From the NCBI RefSeq assembly GCF_015644665.1, contig NZ_JADOBQ010000002.1:310001-374000 (forward strand): a stretch of 64,000 nucleotides of DNA, written 5' to 3'. This document shows, piece after piece, positions 62,770 to 64,000 of the stretch. The position numbers and the translations under genes are program-made. The notes under the pieces were generated by a model. That model was not told where the DNA came from. It worked only from the letters and a program-made list of their open reading frames with translations, and searched no databases. Each line of letters opens with the position of its first letter. The first letter of the stretch is position 1. The DNA comes from Roseobacter sp. MH60115 (lineage in GTDB: Bacteria > Pseudomonadota > Alphaproteobacteria > Rhodobacterales > Rhodobacteraceae).

Positions 62770-62798
62770 CTTGTTTTGGCAATACTGCGGTGCGTCGA

Positions 62799-63725
62799 TT
62801 ACAGCTTTTCGATCAGCTCCGGCACGGCAGTGAAGAGATCTGCCACCAGCCCGTAGTCGGCAACCTGAAAAATCGGCGCTTCTTCGTCTTTGTTGATGGC
62901 AACGATGATCTTGCTGTCCTTCATGCCGGCGAGGTGCTGAATCGCACCGGAGATGCCCACGGCAACATAGAGATCGGGAGCCACAACCTTACCGGTTTGA
63001 CCAACCTGCCAGTCGTTCGGCGCATAGCCGGAATCGACCGCCGCGCGCGAGGCGCCAACAGCCGCGCCGAGTTTGTCAGCAAGCTTTTCGATCAGCGCAA
63101 AATCGTCTTCGGAGCCGACACCGCGGCCACCGGAGACGACCACACCGGCGGAGGTGAGTTCCGGACGGTCGCTTGCGGCCACCTTGTCCTCGACCCATTC
63201 GCTGAGGCCCGGATTGTCGGCAGCCGAGATGGTTTCGACCGATGCCGAGCCGCCGTCGCCCGCTGCATCGAATGTCGATGTCCGGAAGGTCACGACCTTC
63301 TTGGCATCAGCGGATTTGACGGTCTGAACCGCGTTGCCTGCATAAATCGGGCGTTCGAAAGTGTTGCCATCGACGACACCGGAGGCATCGGAAATCACCA
63401 TGACGTCAAGCAGGGCCGCAACGCGTGGCATCACGTTCTTGGCGTCGGTTGTCGCAGGCGCCACGATGTGTTCGTAGTCGCCGGACAGGGACACGATCAG
63501 CGCCGCTGTGGATTCCGCAAGGCGGTGGCCCAGCGTGGCATCTTCGGCGACCAGCACTTTGCTGACACCGTCGATTTTCGCTGCCGCTTCGCCCGCTGCG
63601 GCGGCAGATCCGCCTGCGGCCAGAACGGTCACATCGCCCAGCATCTTGGCAGCGGTCACCGCTTTGGACGTCGCGTCCATTGCCAGTTCGCCATCGGTTA
63701 CTTCCGCAAGGAGTAGAACAGCCAT
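62799..63725 (-). CDS. etfA: Electron transfer flavoprotein alpha subunit
   Basis: A 308-residue EtfA. The FAD site is visible near the C-terminus: [54 protein letters not shown] and [16 protein letters not shown]. It takes electrons from acyl-CoA dehydrogenases (Mcd among them) and passes them to ETF-quinone oxidoreductase. It overlaps etfB by one base, so one operon. Confidence 0.97.
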   Translation of the reverse strand: MAVLLLAEVTDGELAMDATSKAVTAAKMLGDVTVLAAGGSAAAAGEAAAKIDGVSKVLVAEDATLGHRLAESTAALIVSLSGDYEHIVAPATTDAKNVMPRVAALLDVMVISDASGVVDGNTFERPIYAGNAVQTVKSADAKKVVTFRTSTFDAAGDGGSASVETISAADNPGLSEWVEDKVAASDRPELTSAGVVVSGGRGVGSEDDFALIEKLADKLGAAVGASRAAVDSGYAPNDWQVGQTGKVVAPDLYVAVGISGAIQHLAGMKDSKIIVAINKDEEAPIFQVADYGLVADLFTAVPELIEKL

Positions 63726-64000
63726 TACACAGCCCCCGCTTCTTTGAGTTTCGATACCAGCTCTTCGACCGACCCAACCTTGATCCCTGCCGCGCGGGCT
63801 TCGGGTTCAACGGTTTTCACGATTTCAAGGCGCGGGCTGACGTCAACGCCATAGTCAGCGGCTGTCTTTTCATCCAGCGGCTTCTTCTTGGCTTTCATGA
63901 TGTTGGGCAGCGAGGCATAGCGCGGCTCGTTCAGGCGCAGGTCCACGGTGATGACGGTTGGCATCGTCACCTTGATGGTCTGCATCCCGCCGTCCACTTC
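63725..64000 (-). CDS. etfB: Electron transfer flavoprotein beta subunit, 5' truncated
   Basis: The last 91 codons of EtfB are visible; the start is beyond the window. The AMP-binding and interface region [20 protein letters not shown] is recognisable, with [22 protein letters not shown]. The stop overlaps the etfA start by one base. Confidence 0.95.
   Translation of the reverse strand, partial: EVDGGMQTIKVTMPTVITVDLRLNEPRYASLPNIMKAKKKPLDEKTAADYGVDVSPRLEIVKTVEPEARAAGIKVGSVEELVSKLKEAGAV

Noticed and set aside
1-64000. Prophage, integron, insertion sequence or CRISPR array
   Set aside because: No transposase, integrase, phage structural gene, attachment-site pair or repeat-spacer array was seen on either strand.

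Overview
The window is high-GC alphaproteobacterial DNA of the Rhodobacterales/Roseobacter type. Supporting context: ChvI-ChvG next to pckA and a short HprK, RapZ, EIIA-Man and HPr; an rsh-DUF2062-pdxJ-acpS-lepB-rnc-era-recO core; a split PreT/PreA dihydropyrimidine dehydrogenase with RutR; and a (2S)-methylsuccinyl-CoA dehydrogenase of the ethylmalonyl-CoA pathway. The species cannot be named from sequence alone. Nearly all genes are intact; the first (SGNH esterase) and the last (etfB) are cut by the window edges.

Region 1-1.2 kb: SGNH/TesA esterase end and an SRAP (YedK/HMCES-like) protein whose usual Cys2 is Pro. Region 1.2-13.4 kb: a reductive pyrimidine catabolism block (preT-preA, rutR, Zn-dependent amidohydrolase, small coupled protein, dihydropyrimidinase, NitT/TauT-type ABC transporter) bounded at both ends by near-identical cold-shock genes in the same orientation. 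Two near-palindromes of RutR type lie before preT and between rutR and the amidohydrolase gene. A large AT-rich hairpin sits directly in front of the transporter permease gene.

Region 13.6-19.4 kb: small membrane and periplasmic proteins, a compact transcript candidate with several hairpins and a terminator (14.8-15.14 kb), CutA, a palindrome cluster, a low-GC gene for a HEPN-like protein, and the ABC-F factor EttA. Region 19.7-27.7 kb: a periplasmic binding protein with TctE/TctD-like two-component genes, divergent from tctCBA and an AtuA/DUF4387 pair; together they look like one uptake, sensing and catabolic module for an unidentified carboxylate.

Region 27.8-32.5 kb: a GtrB/GtrA-like glycosylation cluster with a methyltransferase, a polytopic protein and a membrane-anchored EEP phosphatase. 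Region 32.6-38.7 kb: AEC transporter, TRIC-type channel, RNase HI, methyltransferase, DUF3429, GST, LysE exporter, IspH, NYN nuclease. Region 38.8-48.3 kb: folK, rpoZ, rsh and the pdxJ-acpS-lepB-rnc-era-recO core. Region 48.3-53.5 kb: META lipoprotein and TetR regulator with a palindromic operator candidate, mcd, XRE regulator, LysR-like regulator and GNAT-like protein.

Region 53.5-64 kb: pckA, a possible leader ORF, chvI-chvG-hprK-rapZ-EIIA-HPr, acyltransferase, 3-hydroxyacyl-CoA dehydrogenase, DUF6473-like protein and etfA-etfB. ETF is the expected electron acceptor of acyl-CoA dehydrogenases such as Mcd, so carbon-flux genes are clustered at this end.
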